From Bacillus sp. REN3 (lineage in GTDB: Bacteria; Bacillota; Bacilli; Bacillales; Cytobacillaceae): 64,000 bases of DNA. The notes beneath the pieces are model-generated. The model was not told the DNA's origin, did no database searches, and was given only the letters and a program-made list of their open reading frames with translations. This document shows, in pieces, positions 7,682 to 17,136 of the stretch (its first letter is position 1; every line of letters starts with the position of its first letter). The DNA lies in NCBI RefSeq assembly GCF_017912555.1, contig NZ_JAERSD010000005.1, positions 1-64,000 of the forward strand, written 5' to 3'. The translations under genes were made by a program, and so were the position numbers.

Positions 7682-10073
7682 TGTCGAAGAGTTCAAGACA
7701 GCTTTTTTGAAAAAACTTGAGATGATGTTTGGAACCAGCTTTGAAGAAAGCACAAAACGGGAGCAATTCCAGACGCTGGGCCATATGATTCGAGAGTATG
7801 TGAGCGCGGATTGGATCAGGACGAATGAGCTTTACCGTACAGAGGCAAAGAAACAGGTTTATTATTTATCGATTGAGTTCCTTCTTGGGCGCCTGCTGCG
7901 TCACAATCTGATTAATCTGGGTGTGGAGAAGGTTGTGGAAGAGGGCTTGCTGGAGCTGGGAATCGACCTGGACCGTCTTGAAGAAGTAGAGGCGGATGCC
8001 GCTCTAGGCAATGGAGGCCTTGGCCGCCTTGCGGCATGTTTCCTGGATTCACTCGCTTCGCTCGATTTGCCTGGCCATGGGTGTGGAATCCGCTATAAGC
8101 ATGGCTTGTTCGAGCAAAAAATCGTCGATGGCTACCAGGTCGAACTGCCTGAGCAATGGCTAAGGAATGGCCATGTATGGGAAGTGAGGAAGGCGGATGC
8201 TGCCGTCGAGGTCCCTTTTTGGGGTGAAGTCGAAAGCAGGTTGGAAAATGGCCGTCTCGTTTTCAGGCACCTCAATGCAGAAACAATCATGGCTGTGCCA
8301 TATGATTTGCCAGTGATCGGGTATGGTACGGGGACGGTCAATACATTGAGGCTGTGGAACGCTGAGCCATCAAGGTACCCGTTCCATTCAGACATTTTCA
8401 AATATAAAAAGGAGACCGAGTCGGTTTCCGAGTTCTTATATCCGGACGATACTCAGGATGAGGGAAAGATCCTCCGTCTCAAGCAGCAATATTTCCTTGT
8501 AGCGGCTAGCCTGAAGGCAATTATTCTGTCTTTCAAGAAGAAGCACAAGAGCCTGATGCTCTTCCATGAATACGTCAGCATCCATATCAACGATACCCAT
8601 CCAGCGATTGCGGTGCCCGAGCTGATGAGGATCCTGATGGATGAGGAAGGCCTTGGATGGGACGATGCATGGCATATATCTGTTAACACTCTTTCCTATA
8701 CGAATCATACGACGCTTGCCGAAGCCCTAGAACGGTGGCCAATCCGCATCTTCAAACCGCTGCTGCCACGGATCTATATGATCATAGAGGAAATAAATGA
8801 GCGGTTCTGCAGCCATGTTTGGGACCGATACCCAGGTGATTGGGACAGGGTGGAGAAGATGGCAGTCATCGCGCATGGAGAGGTCAGGATGGCTCCTCTG
8901 GCGATTGTTGGGAGCCATAGCATCAATGGAGTGGCGATGCTCCACACCGAAATTCTCAAAAACCGGGAAATGAACTTGTTTTATCAGATGTTTCCTGATC
9001 GTTTCAACAACAAGACAAACGGGATTACCCACCGACGCTGGCTGCTGAAGGCGAACCCTGGATTGGCGAAGTTGGTTACAGACTCCATAGGACCAGGCTG
9101 GATCAGATCTCCTGAAATGCTTGAAGAACTTATGGAGTTCAGGGGGGACCCGGCGTTCATGCAGCAGCTGCATGCAGTCAAGCAGACAAATAAGGAGAAA
9201 CTCGCAAGCAGGATCTTTGAAAAAACAGGTATGAAGATCGACACAGAATCGGTTTTCGACATCCAGGTAAAACGGCTCCATGCGTACAAACGCCAGCTGC
9301 TCAATGTCCTCCACATCATGTATTTGTATAATGCCCTGAAGGAAGGGGAGGATGTGCTTCCTTATCCGAGGACTTTCATCTTCGGGGCAAAGGCTTCGCC
9401 TGGCTATCAATTTGCTAAAAAAGTGATTAAACTGATCAATTCTGTCGCGGACAAAGTGAACCACGATCCTGATGTCAATAGGAAAATGAAGGTCGTTTTC
9501 CTTGAAAACTATCGTGTTTCCCTGGCTGAAAGCATTTTTCCGGCGGCCGATATCAGTGAACAGATTTCGACCGCAAGCAAGGAGGCTTCCGGGACAGGGA
9601 ACATGAAGTTCATGATGAACGGCGCCCTCACTGTAGGAACACTGGATGGCGCCAATGTGGAAATCACTGAGCGGGTCGGAAGAGGGAATATTTTCCTGTT
9701 CGGCCTGACTGCCGAGGAAGTGTTGGGGTACCAGCAAAATGACGGCTACCATTCATTGGAATATTACCACCATGACAAACGGATCCGCCAGGTGGCCGAT
9801 CAGCTTGTGAATGGTTTCTTTCCGGATACTGAACACCTTTTCAGTGAGATTTATGACTCATTGCTCGGGCACAATGATCAGTACTTCGTCCTGCGTGACT
9901 TTGCGTCCTATGTCCAGGTGCACCAGGAAGTCAGCCGCAAATACCTTGACCGAAAAGACTGGCTTGATATGAGCCTTGTCAATATTGCTAAATCGGGCTA
10001 TTTTTCAAGCGATAGGACGATCAGTGAATATGCAGACAAAATATGGCATGTTCAATCAGTATTGAAGAAATAA
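7671..10073 (+). CDS. glgP: Glycogen phosphorylase GlgP
   Basis: GlgP degrades glycogen by phosphorolysis to glucose-1-phosphate, using pyridoxal phosphate. The 800-aa product has the PLP lysine in [14 protein letters not shown] (Lys about 646) and the family block EALERWPI. The ATG at 7671 is preferred over an upstream in-frame codon at 7629 because AAGGAGTGAG lies just in front of it and MFSNVEEFK is a typical N-terminus. It is the last gene of the operon, followed by a strong terminator. Confidence 0.95.
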   Translation: MFSNVEEFKTAFLKKLEMMFGTSFEESTKREQFQTLGHMIREYVSADWIRTNELYRTEAKKQVYYLSIEFLLGRLLRHNLINLGVEKVVEEGLLELGIDLDRLEEVEADAALGNGGLGRLAACFLDSLASLDLPGHGCGIRYKHGLFEQKIVDGYQVELPEQWLRNGHVWEVRKADAAVEVPFWGEVESRLENGRLVFRHLNAETIMAVPYDLPVIGYGTGTVNTLRLWNAEPSRYPFHSDIFKYKKETESVSEFLYPDDTQDEGKILRLKQQYFLVAASLKAIILSFKKKHKSLMLFHEYVSIHINDTHPAIAVPELMRILMDEEGLGWDDAWHISVNTLSYTNHTTLAEALERWPIRIFKPLLPRIYMIIEEINERFCSHVWDRYPGDWDRVEKMAVIAHGEVRMAPLAIVGSHSINGVAMLHTEILKNREMNLFYQMFPDRFNNKTNGITHRRWLLKANPGLAKLVTDSIGPGWIRSPEMLEELMEFRGDPAFMQQLHAVKQTNKEKLASRIFEKTGMKIDTESVFDIQVKRLHAYKRQLLNVLHIMYLYNALKEGEDVLPYPRTFIFGAKASPGYQFAKKVIKLINSVADKVNHDPDVNRKMKVVFLENYRVSLAESIFPAADISEQISTASKEASGTGNMKFMMNGALTVGTLDGANVEITERVGRGNIFLFGLTAEEVLGYQQNDGYHSLEYYHHDKRIRQVADQLVNGFFPDTEHLFSEIYDSLLGHNDQYFVLRDFASYVQVHQEVSRKYLDRKDWLDMSLVNIAKSGYFSSDRTISEYADKIWHVQSVLKK

Positions 10074-10078
10074 GAAAA

Positions 10079-10106
10079 GGAGACCGATCAATCGGTCTCC
10101 TTTTTC
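10079..10106. terminator. Bidirectional terminator between glgP and yteA
   Basis: A perfect 10-bp stem GGAGACCGAT / ATCGGTCTCC with a CA loop is followed by TTTTT on the plus strand. On the minus strand it overlaps the last codons of yteA and is followed by an A/T-rich tract, so it probably serves both convergent units. Confidence 0.9.
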
Positions 10107-10864
10107 CCTTCTTTCTTTTTATCCTGGATATAACTGTCCCTTTTTCGGTAAGGAATGTCTCCCAGCTGGGACTCAATCCCCGCATCATCAAGCATTTCTT
10201 CGTATTCAGCTTCTGTTTCGCTATAGACAAAGCGGCGATTCTTTCCTTCGAGGTCGGCAGTGCTGAATGATTCATAGTCTTCTGTGAAGCCGCCCTCAGT
10301 TTCTTCATCGATATAGAGCTTATTATAGTCCTCTTCATGGGTGTTGAAATCTGCAGGTGTCTCAGATGTCCCGAACTGGGCAACATCGTTGAAACTGTTT
10401 TTATTGTCGGTCATTTCTTCATTTTGCCTGCGGTCGAAGTCGGTATTGTGCGTCAGTTCCAATACTTCTTCCTCTGCTGGTCTGTCGTTCGGCAGAGTCT
10501 GCTCAGGGGTATGATCAACACAGTAAAGCGTATAGGGAACTGCCTCCAGGCGTTCGTAAGGGATTGCCCTTCCGCATTCCGCGCACTTTCCGTAAGTGCC
10601 GTCTTCCATCGCTTTCAGTGCGTTTCCGATTTTCTCCAGGAGGTCGTCATTATGCCCATCGATGGCAAGGTATTTGCTCCTCTCAAACATTTCTGTCCCG
10701 CTATCAGCAGGATGGTTATCGTACGCTGAAAGATCGCCTGTGGCATCCCTTTGGCTTCCATTTAGGTATCCTTCCTTTGCTTCATCCCCGACTTGATCAA
10801 GAAGCCTTTCCTTTTCATCTATCAGACTTTCCTTTAATTTGTTCAATTGCACCTTTGTCAGCAT
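10088..10864 (-). CDS. yteA: YteA-family DksA/TraR zinc-finger-like protein
   Basis: The 258-aa protein has an N-terminal coiled coil (MLTKVQLNKLKESLIDEKER) and a DksA/TraR-type finger around residues 90-118, YGKCAECGRAIPYERLEAV then CVDH. Only three cysteines are present; the fourth ligand position is His, a feature I recall for YteA proteins. The acidic C-terminal half is low-complexity. Function is not established; DksA relatives bind RNA polymerase, but that role here is only an inference. AGAGGAAGTG precedes the ATG. Confidence 0.85.
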   Translation of the reverse strand: MLTKVQLNKLKESLIDEKERLLDQVGDEAKEGYLNGSQRDATGDLSAYDNHPADSGTEMFERSKYLAIDGHNDDLLEKIGNALKAMEDGTYGKCAECGRAIPYERLEAVPYTLYCVDHTPEQTLPNDRPAEEEVLELTHNTDFDRRQNEEMTDNKNSFNDVAQFGTSETPADFNTHEEDYNKLYIDEETEGGFTEDYESFSTADLEGKNRRFVYSETEAEYEEMLDDAGIESQLGDIPYRKRDSYIQDKKKEGKKETD

Positions 10865-10953
10865 TTTTACACTTCCTCTTCGTTATCGTTCCCTATGTTT
10901 GCCAGGAACTTATTCTTATCTAATGAATACCCGGTCTCATTTCCAGGAAACAT

Positions 10954-10981
10954 AGAAAAAGCTTCCGATGAACGGAAGCTT
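10954..10981 (-). terminator. menA terminator
   Basis: A 9-bp stem AAGCTTCCG / CGGAAGCTT with an ATGAA loop lies six bases after the menA stop codon. Read on the minus strand it is followed by TTTTTCT. Confidence 0.85.
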
Positions 10982-10986
10982 ACGTA

Positions 10987-11919
10987 CTAGAGGACCGCGA
11001 TGAAAATGCCAATAGATAATAGGAAGCCAAAAATGGTATTTGTCTGGGCAGTTGCTTTCATGGCCGGCATCAATTCCATTGGGGTGCTCTTGCCGATGAA
11101 GCCTTTAGCCGCCTTTATTGCCTTCGGAATGCTTAGCCCCACAATCGCGGCCCACGGCGAGACAATGCCCGTGATGATCAGGCCAATGATCCAGAGGTAA
11201 GAGATGATGAACATTCCTGAGAGAAGCTTGATCGCTCCATTCCTGCCGAGCAGGATGGCCAAAGTCTTGCGGCCGAATTCTTTGTCTCCATCATGGTCAC
11301 GGATGTTATTGGCAAGGAGGATTGCCCCGACCAGCAGGAAGCTCGGCATTGATACAAGCACACTTGTTGTCGTCACTGTTCCTGTCTGGATATAAAAAGA
11401 AATCAGGATGATCAAGATTCCCATGAAAAACCCTGCCACAAGCTCACCGAATGGGGTGTAGGCAATCGGCAGCGGACCGCCAGTGTATAGATAGCCTGCC
11501 GCTAGCGAGACAACGCCTACAGCTGCAACCCACCAGCTGCTGCTCATGCAAATGTAAACACCAAGCAGCACTGAAATTCCATACAATCCAAACGCCAGTG
11601 ATAAAACGGTATTTGGTTTGATGCCATGGCGGACAATGGCACCTCCGATCCCGACGGATTTCTCAGTGTCAAGCCCTCTTTTAAAGTCATAATATTCATT
11701 GAACATATTGGTTGCAGCCTGGATCAACAGACTTGCCACCAGCATGGCCGCAAATAATCCCCAATGGATCCCGCCATTTTCTTCGAGCGCCAGCGCAGTC
11801 CCTAAAAGAACAGGCGCAAATGATGCTGTCAATGTATGAGGCCGTGTCAGCTGCCACCAAACTTTCCAGTCTGCTTCTTGCTTTACTGCAGAAGTGCCGG
11901 GCTGTAGCTGTGGTTGCAT
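10987..11919 (-). CDS. menA: 1,4-dihydroxy-2-naphthoate polyprenyltransferase MenA
   Basis: MenA is the membrane prenyltransferase that joins DHNA to a polyprenyl diphosphate to give demethylmenaquinone. This UbiA-family protein (310 aa) carries the first Asp-rich site NMFNEYYDFKRGLDTE and the second site NNIRDHDGDKEFGRKTLA, with eight or nine hydrophobic segments. I chose the ATG at 11919 (MQPQLQPG) because AAGGGAGAG lies upstream; the frame is open eight codons further. It diverges from menF, so both membrane and soluble arms of menaquinone synthesis start from one intergenic region. Confidence 0.95.
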   Translation of the reverse strand: MQPQLQPGTSAVKQEADWKVWWQLTRPHTLTASFAPVLLGTALALEENGGIHWGLFAAMLVASLLIQAATNMFNEYYDFKRGLDTEKSVGIGGAIVRHGIKPNTVLSLAFGLYGISVLLGVYICMSSSWWVAAVGVVSLAAGYLYTGGPLPIAYTPFGELVAGFFMGILIILISFYIQTGTVTTTSVLVSMPSFLLVGAILLANNIRDHDGDKEFGRKTLAILLGRNGAIKLLSGMFIISYLWIIGLIITGIVSPWAAIVGLSIPKAIKAAKGFIGKSTPMELMPAMKATAQTNTIFGFLLSIGIFIAVL

Positions 11920-11959
11920 TTCAATTCTCTCCCTTTGCTTCATAATTACAAACCTTTAT

Positions 11960-11988
11960 ATATTATCTAAAAGAGCCAAAATTGTCAA
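11960..11988 (-). promoter_or_regulatory. Predicted SigA promoter of menA
   Basis: On the minus strand, TTGACA (11983-11988) and TAATAT (11960-11965) are separated by 17 bp, about 40 bp upstream of the menA start. The -35 is a perfect match. Confidence 0.7.
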
Positions 11989-12162
11989 AAAGCCCTTTAA
12001 AAATGGGGTAATATTGGCTTACAATATTTAGTGTAGGTATTCACATATAGACTGTCAATTAGTATTTTTGTCCTTCCTGTTGGTTAGTTTTACCAGTTTA
12101 GCTAGATCGCTGCGATTCTATATATAATAAGGAAAATACCAGGCATGATGGAATGGTCATGA

Positions 12163-12191
12163 TTGACAGAGTTATTTTTGAGGTGTATCTT
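12163..12191 (+). promoter_or_regulatory. Predicted SigA promoter of menFDHBEC
   Basis: TTGACA (12163-12168) is followed after 17 bp by TATCTT (12186-12191). A TATAAT-like string overlaps just downstream, so the exact -10 is uncertain. The leader to the menF start is about 50 nt. The remaining part of the 11944-12248 interval holds no gene that I can support. Confidence 0.6.
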
Positions 12192-12248
12192 ATAATAAGC
12201 TTTAAAACGTGTGATAACAGATGAGAGGCTGTTATTGGAGGGATTTTT

Positions 12249-13655
12249 TTGGTTGCGATTCAAGAAACGGAGTTAAGGCAGGGGATTCTTGCAGCAATAG
12301 AGCATGCCAAAGGACTTTCTCAGTCTGTTCTTGTCAGTGAAGTGCATAAAATAGACCATATAGACCCATTTAATTTTTTTGCATCAGGCAGGGAACGATT
12401 TTTAGGAGAACGGTTTTTTTGGAAGGATCCTGAAGGAACTGCTTTTATATCTGGATTGGGAATATGCGGACAAATACAGTCGGATCAGGGTGCTGACCGC
12501 TTTTTTCATGTAGAAAAAAAGTGGAAGCGTTTTAATGAAAATGCTCTTGTTTTCAATAAATTCAATGTGAATGGCACAGGGCCTGTTATGTTTGGCGGGT
12601 TTTCCTTTGATCCGATGAAAGAGAAAACCGGCCTGTGGGCCAAGTATTCCGGAGCATTATTCCATATTCCAAAATATATGCTGACAATTGTGAATGGTGA
12701 TGTTTACTTCACGACGAATGTCATCTGCACACAGCATGATGATGAGTCCTTATTTGAAAAAGTGATCAACGAACGTCAAGAGATCCTGCAGGTGTCGGAA
12801 GAGAGTCCGCCACTTGCGAAGCCAGTGATGGAAAACATGGAGGAAATCGAGCCCGAAACGTGGAAACAAACTGTTACCGATGTGGTGAACGGGTTAGCAG
12901 ACAGTGAATTGAAAAAGGTGGTACTCGCAAGGGAGCTGAGGCTCCACTTCAAAGATCCTGTGCAGGCTGAAACCGTCCTTCACAATCTTTTGCATGTCCA
13001 GAAAGATAGTTTTACCTTTGCGTTCGAATCGAATGGAGACTGCTTCATTGGCGCCTCCCCTGAAAGGCTTGTTAAGAAGGATGGAGGGAATGTTTTTTCT
13101 GCATGTGTTGCAGGATCGATCGGCCGGGGCTGTACATCCGCGGAAGATGAAAAGCTTGGCCAGGAGCTGTTGAACGACCAAAAGAATTTGATTGAACATC
13201 AATACGTAGTGGACATGATCAAGGAAGCCATGAGAGAGACATGTGATGAGGTTATCATCCCTGACGAGCCAAAGCTGATGAAAATGAAATACATCCAGCA
13301 TTTATATACGCCAGTGGTCGGCCAAAACCGCGAAGGTACATCGCTTCTCGATTTAGTGGACAAACTCCATCCGACTCCAGCGCTTGGAGGGCTTCCAAAA
13401 CAGGCAGCTGTTGAAAAAATCAGGGCAGTCGAGCAGCTTGACCGTGGATATTATGCTGCGCCGATTGGCTGGATGGACCATAAGGGAAACGGGGAATTCG
13501 CAGTAGCCATCCGTTCTGGCCTGATTCAGGGGAATGAAGCGTCACTGTTCGCCGGCTGTGGGGTTGTTGCGGACTCAAATGCCGAAAGTGAATACACTGA
13601 GACACGTATCAAGTTCAAACCGATGCTCACTGCACTGGGAGGAAATAAAGAATGA
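12249..13655 (+). CDS. menF: Isochorismate synthase MenF
   Basis: MenF converts chorismate to isochorismate, the entry step of menaquinone synthesis. The 468-aa product starts with TTG behind GGAGGG (12237-12242). The chorismate-binding domain occupies the C-terminal half: LKKVVLARELRL, FIGASPERLVKK, ACVAGSIGRG, LHPTPALGGLPK and FAGCGVVADSNAESE, including the Mg-binding glutamates. It overlaps menD by 4 nt (ATGA), so the pathway genes are translationally coupled. Confidence 0.95.
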   Translation: MVAIQETELRQGILAAIEHAKGLSQSVLVSEVHKIDHIDPFNFFASGRERFLGERFFWKDPEGTAFISGLGICGQIQSDQGADRFFHVEKKWKRFNENALVFNKFNVNGTGPVMFGGFSFDPMKEKTGLWAKYSGALFHIPKYMLTIVNGDVYFTTNVICTQHDDESLFEKVINERQEILQVSEESPPLAKPVMENMEEIEPETWKQTVTDVVNGLADSELKKVVLARELRLHFKDPVQAETVLHNLLHVQKDSFTFAFESNGDCFIGASPERLVKKDGGNVFSACVAGSIGRGCTSAEDEKLGQELLNDQKNLIEHQYVVDMIKEAMRETCDEVIIPDEPKLMKMKYIQHLYTPVVGQNREGTSLLDLVDKLHPTPALGGLPKQAAVEKIRAVEQLDRGYYAAPIGWMDHKGNGEFAVAIRSGLIQGNEASLFAGCGVVADSNAESEYTETRIKFKPMLTALGGNKE

Positions 13656-15403
13656 GCCACCAGGAAGACTTAACAGCCTATATAGCAGCTTTCGTAGCTG
13701 AATTAACAACGTCGGGGATCCAAGATGTCGTCATCAGCCCTGGCTCTAGATCGACGCCAATGGCCATGGTCATGTCAGAGCATCCGGAATTGCGGATCCA
13801 TGTCCATGTGGATGAACGGTCTGCATCATTTTTTGCCCTGGGAATTGCGAAGGCATCGAAAAGGCCTGTTGCCCTCCTATGTACTTCGGGAACTGCAGCA
13901 GCCAATTATTATCCCGCAGTCATCGAGGCGGCCATCTCCAGGGTTCCTCTGATTGTCCTGACGGCCGATCGGCCTCATGAACTTCGTGATGTCGGTGCCC
14001 CTCAAGCAATCGATCAAATCCATCTTTACGGAAAAAATGTGAAATGGTTTGTGGAAATGGCGACTCCAGAAAAAACAGACGACATGATCAGGTATGCAAG
14101 GACCGTCTGCGCGAGGGCAGCTGCCACGGCTTCAAGCCATCCAGCCGGTCCGGTGCATTTGAATTTCCCATTCAGGGAGCCGCTCATTCCTGTCATGGAT
14201 GACAAGTTATTCGAAACAACGGAACGATCAAGCGGGTATGTGGAAATCCAGACCGGGAATCTGTGCTTGCCGGATGAAGTTTACGCAGAGCTTGGGAAGG
14301 ACCTTTCACATTACAGCAAGGGAATCATTGTTTGCGGACAAATGGATAACGATCGATTCGCTGAAGAAGTGACTGTCCTTGCCGAAAAGCTCAAGTTCCC
14401 TATCCTTGCTGACCCGCTTTCCCAGCTGCGGAGCGGAACGCATGATGGCCGGTATATTGTAGATTCCTATGATGCTTTTTTACGGAATGAAGATGCCAGG
14501 GAGGCGCTGAAGCCCGAATTGATCATCCGTTTCGGGGCAATGCCGGTCTCAAAAGCGCTGACGATTTTCATAAAGGAAAACCGCGGCGCAAGGCAGATAG
14601 TTGTCGATGGCGGAGGAGGATGGCGTGAACCGTCCATGTCAGCATCGGATATGCTGTACAGTGATGAGGCTGTTTTTTGCAAAAAAATCAGTGAGAACAT
14701 TCATCCTGCAAATGGATCGGCTTATTTCGAAAAATGGCATGCTGCCAATTCTGCGGCCAAAGAAAAGATGGCTGCTGTTTCCGAAGTTGCAGAATTGAGC
14801 GAAGGAAAGCTTTTCCATCAGCTCATGGAATGGCTGCCTGAGAGCGCTGTGTTGTTTGTTGGCAACAGCATGCCAATTCGCGATCTGGACTCCTTTTTCC
14901 TTTTCAATGAGAAAAACATCAAGGTTATGGCAAACAGGGGAGCCAACGGGATTGATGGCGTCGTTTCGACAGCGCTTGGCGCTGCTGTCGTTTCACAGCC
15001 CTTCTATCTTGTGCTTGGCGATCTCACATTCTATCATGACTTGAATGGCCTTCTCCCTGCCAAGCTATATAATCTGGATATCAATATCTTGTTGATCAAC
15101 AACAACGGCGGCGGGATTTTCTCCTTCCTTCCGCAGGCTGATGAGCCGAAGCATTTTGAAAAGTTGTTCGGAACGCCACTTGACCTTGATTTCAGCCATG
15201 TTGTTGCTATGTATGGCGGAAAATATGATGCTATCAAAGACTGGGATCACTTTTCAGAGGTTCTGAATGAAAATAAAGGAATCCATGGCTTGAAAGTGAT
15301 GGAAATACAGACGGCAAGGGACAGGAATCTGACAGAACATCGAGATTTGTGGAAATCTGTTTCCCGGGAAATAAGTGAAATGGTAAAGGGTGACATGGAA
15401 TGA
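13652..15403 (+). CDS. menD: SEPHCHC synthase MenD
   Basis: MenD is the thiamine-diphosphate enzyme that adds a decarboxylated 2-oxoglutarate unit to isochorismate. The 583-aa protein shows the ThDP-family N-terminal pyrimidine domain (ISPGSRSTPMA; VHVDERSASFFALG) and the C-terminal pyrophosphate domain with GDLTFYHDLNGLL and INNNGGGIFSFLP, the Mg/ThDP motif. Length is normal. It overlaps menF and menH by 4 nt each. Confidence 0.96.
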   Translation: MSHQEDLTAYIAAFVAELTTSGIQDVVISPGSRSTPMAMVMSEHPELRIHVHVDERSASFFALGIAKASKRPVALLCTSGTAAANYYPAVIEAAISRVPLIVLTADRPHELRDVGAPQAIDQIHLYGKNVKWFVEMATPEKTDDMIRYARTVCARAAATASSHPAGPVHLNFPFREPLIPVMDDKLFETTERSSGYVEIQTGNLCLPDEVYAELGKDLSHYSKGIIVCGQMDNDRFAEEVTVLAEKLKFPILADPLSQLRSGTHDGRYIVDSYDAFLRNEDAREALKPELIIRFGAMPVSKALTIFIKENRGARQIVVDGGGGWREPSMSASDMLYSDEAVFCKKISENIHPANGSAYFEKWHAANSAAKEKMAAVSEVAELSEGKLFHQLMEWLPESAVLFVGNSMPIRDLDSFFLFNEKNIKVMANRGANGIDGVVSTALGAAVVSQPFYLVLGDLTFYHDLNGLLPAKLYNLDINILLINNNGGGIFSFLPQADEPKHFEKLFGTPLDLDFSHVVAMYGGKYDAIKDWDHFSEVLNENKGIHGLKVMEIQTARDRNLTEHRDLWKSVSREISEMVKGDME

Positions 15404-16209
15404 AAAAGACGATCAATGGCTTAAGCTACCATGTCGAAATGTGCGGGGAAGGATTCTCGCTCATGGCTCTCCATGGGTATACAGGGGCGGCTTCCACTTG
15501 GAAGCCGTTTTGTCCTGTTTGGGGCACACATGCCAGCGTGATTATCCCTGATTTTCCAGGGCATGGCCAAACGGATTCACCTGCGGATGAAGCAAGGTAC
15601 GAAATCGAAAAAATCGCAAATGACTTAAGAACACTGCTTGATGAGCTGGAAATCGAAAAGACGGATTTGTTAGGCTACTCGATGGGTGGCAGGGTGGCGA
15701 TTACATTTGCCTCCCTTTATCCGCAAAGAGTCAGGAAACTTGTGCTTGAAAGCACGACACCTGGGATAGAGGATGCTCTTGCCAGGGAACTCCGCAGGCA
15801 AAATGACAGCAAACTCGCTGCCAGAATCGAAGCTGAAGGGGTCGAAAAATTCGTTGATTATTGGGAGTCCATCCCGCTTTTCCAGAGCCAGCTGAATTTA
15901 CCTGATCATGTAAGGGAACAAATAAGGAATCAGAGAATGCTAAATAATCCACAAGGCCTTGCGAACAGCCTGCGCGGCATGGGAACTGGCAGGCAGCCTT
16001 CCTGGTGGGATAAACTCGGTTCTTTCCCGTTTGAGACACTGCTGATCACTGGAACACTTGATGAAAAGTTTGAGAAAATCGCGGAAAAGATGGCTTCCAG
16101 GCTTCCGAAGGCAAAACATGTGTCGATTGAAGGCAGCGGTCATGCAATTCATGTGGAACATGCTGAAAAATTTGGTACAATAGTAAGTGAGTTTTTGTCG
16201 AATACATAA
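15400..16209 (+). CDS. menH: SHCHC synthase MenH (alpha/beta hydrolase fold)
   Basis: MenH eliminates pyruvate from SEPHCHC. The 269-aa protein has the oxyanion block LMALHGYTGAASTW, the nucleophile elbow GYSMGGRVA (Ser about 94), the acid segment ITGTLDEKF and the catalytic histidine in GSGHAIHVEHAE. The position between menD and menB distinguishes it from other alpha/beta hydrolases. It begins at an ATGA overlap with menD. Confidence 0.93.
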   Translation: MKKTINGLSYHVEMCGEGFSLMALHGYTGAASTWKPFCPVWGTHASVIIPDFPGHGQTDSPADEARYEIEKIANDLRTLLDELEIEKTDLLGYSMGGRVAITFASLYPQRVRKLVLESTTPGIEDALARELRRQNDSKLAARIEAEGVEKFVDYWESIPLFQSQLNLPDHVREQIRNQRMLNNPQGLANSLRGMGTGRQPSWWDKLGSFPFETLLITGTLDEKFEKIAEKMASRLPKAKHVSIEGSGHAIHVEHAEKFGTIVSEFLSNT

Positions 16210-16224
16210 TTAGGAGGTAATTCA

Positions 16225-17043
16225 ATGACAGTTGAGTGGGTTGCAGAACGCAAATATGAAGATATTCTTTATGAAACATATAACGGAATCGCTAAGATCA
16301 CGATCAATCGCCCTGAAGTTCGAAATGCTTTCCGTCCAAAAACGGTAATGGAACTGATTGACGCATTTGCTTATGCGCGCGATGATGCAAGCGTTGGAGT
16401 CATCGTGCTTACAGGTGCAGGGGACAAAGCATTCTGTTCCGGTGGAGACCAGAAGGTTCGCGGCCATGGCGGCTATGTAGGCGAAGACCAAATTCCCCGC
16501 CTGAATGTCCTTGACCTTCAGCGTCTGATCCGTGTAATTCCAAAGCCTGTCATCGCGCAAGTAAAGGGTTATGCAATTGGAGGGGGACATGTCCTTCACG
16601 TCGTCTGCGACTTGACCATCGCCGCTGACAATGCTATTTTCGGCCAAACAGGACCTAAAGTAGGCAGCTTCGACGCTGGTTATGGTTCCGGTTACCTGGC
16701 AAGGATCGTCGGCCATAAGAAGGCTCGTGAAATCTGGTATCTGTGCCGCCAGTACAATGCCCAGGAAGCACTTGAAATGGGTCTTGTCAACACCGTTGTT
16801 CCGCTTGATCAGGTGGAACAGGAGACAATCAAATGGTGTGAAGAAATCCTTGAGAAGAGCCCAACAGCTCTTCGCTTCCTGAAAGCGGCAATGAATGCTG
16901 ATACAGACGGCCTAGCCGGGCTCCAGCAATTCGCTGGCGATGCCACGCTGTTATATTATACTACTGACGAGGCGAAAGAAGGGCGCGATGCCTTCAAGGA
17001 AAAGCGCAAGCCAGACTTCGGCCAGTTTCCAAGATTCCCTTGA
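16225..17043 (+). CDS. menB: 1,4-dihydroxy-2-naphthoyl-CoA synthase MenB
   Basis: MenB closes the second ring from o-succinylbenzoyl-CoA. The 272-aa crotonase-fold protein carries [14 protein letters not shown] (oxyanion hole and bicarbonate-binding loop), [11 protein letters not shown], and the active-site stretch [23 protein letters not shown] precedes the ATG by seven bases. It is highly conserved among Bacillaceae. Confidence 0.97.
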   Translation: MTVEWVAERKYEDILYETYNGIAKITINRPEVRNAFRPKTVMELIDAFAYARDDASVGVIVLTGAGDKAFCSGGDQKVRGHGGYVGEDQIPRLNVLDLQRLIRVIPKPVIAQVKGYAIGGGHVLHVVCDLTIAADNAIFGQTGPKVGSFDAGYGSGYLARIVGHKKAREIWYLCRQYNAQEALEMGLVNTVVPLDQVEQETIKWCEEILEKSPTALRFLKAAMNADTDGLAGLQQFAGDATLLYYTTDEAKEGRDAFKEKRKPDFGQFPRFP

Positions 17044-17069
17044 TCATTTGCTAGGAAGAAGATTTGAAG

Positions 17070-17105
17070 AACAGCTTGATGGGTGATCCATCAGGCTGTT
17101 TTCGT
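17070..17105 (+). terminator. Intercistronic hairpin between menB and menE
   Basis: A 13-bp stem AACAGCTTGATGG / CCATCAGGCTGTT (one G-T pair) with a GTGAT loop is followed by a weak T stretch (TTTTCGTATT). It may act as a partial terminator or RNA-stability element that lowers menE-menC expression relative to menB. Confidence 0.5.
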
Positions 17106-17136
17106 ATTAAAAAGCGAGTGGAAGGAGGGGATCGGC

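Noticed and set aside
8727-9752. 341-codon minus-strand frame inside glgP
   Set aside because: It is the mirror of a conserved glgP coding region and has no recognisable domain.
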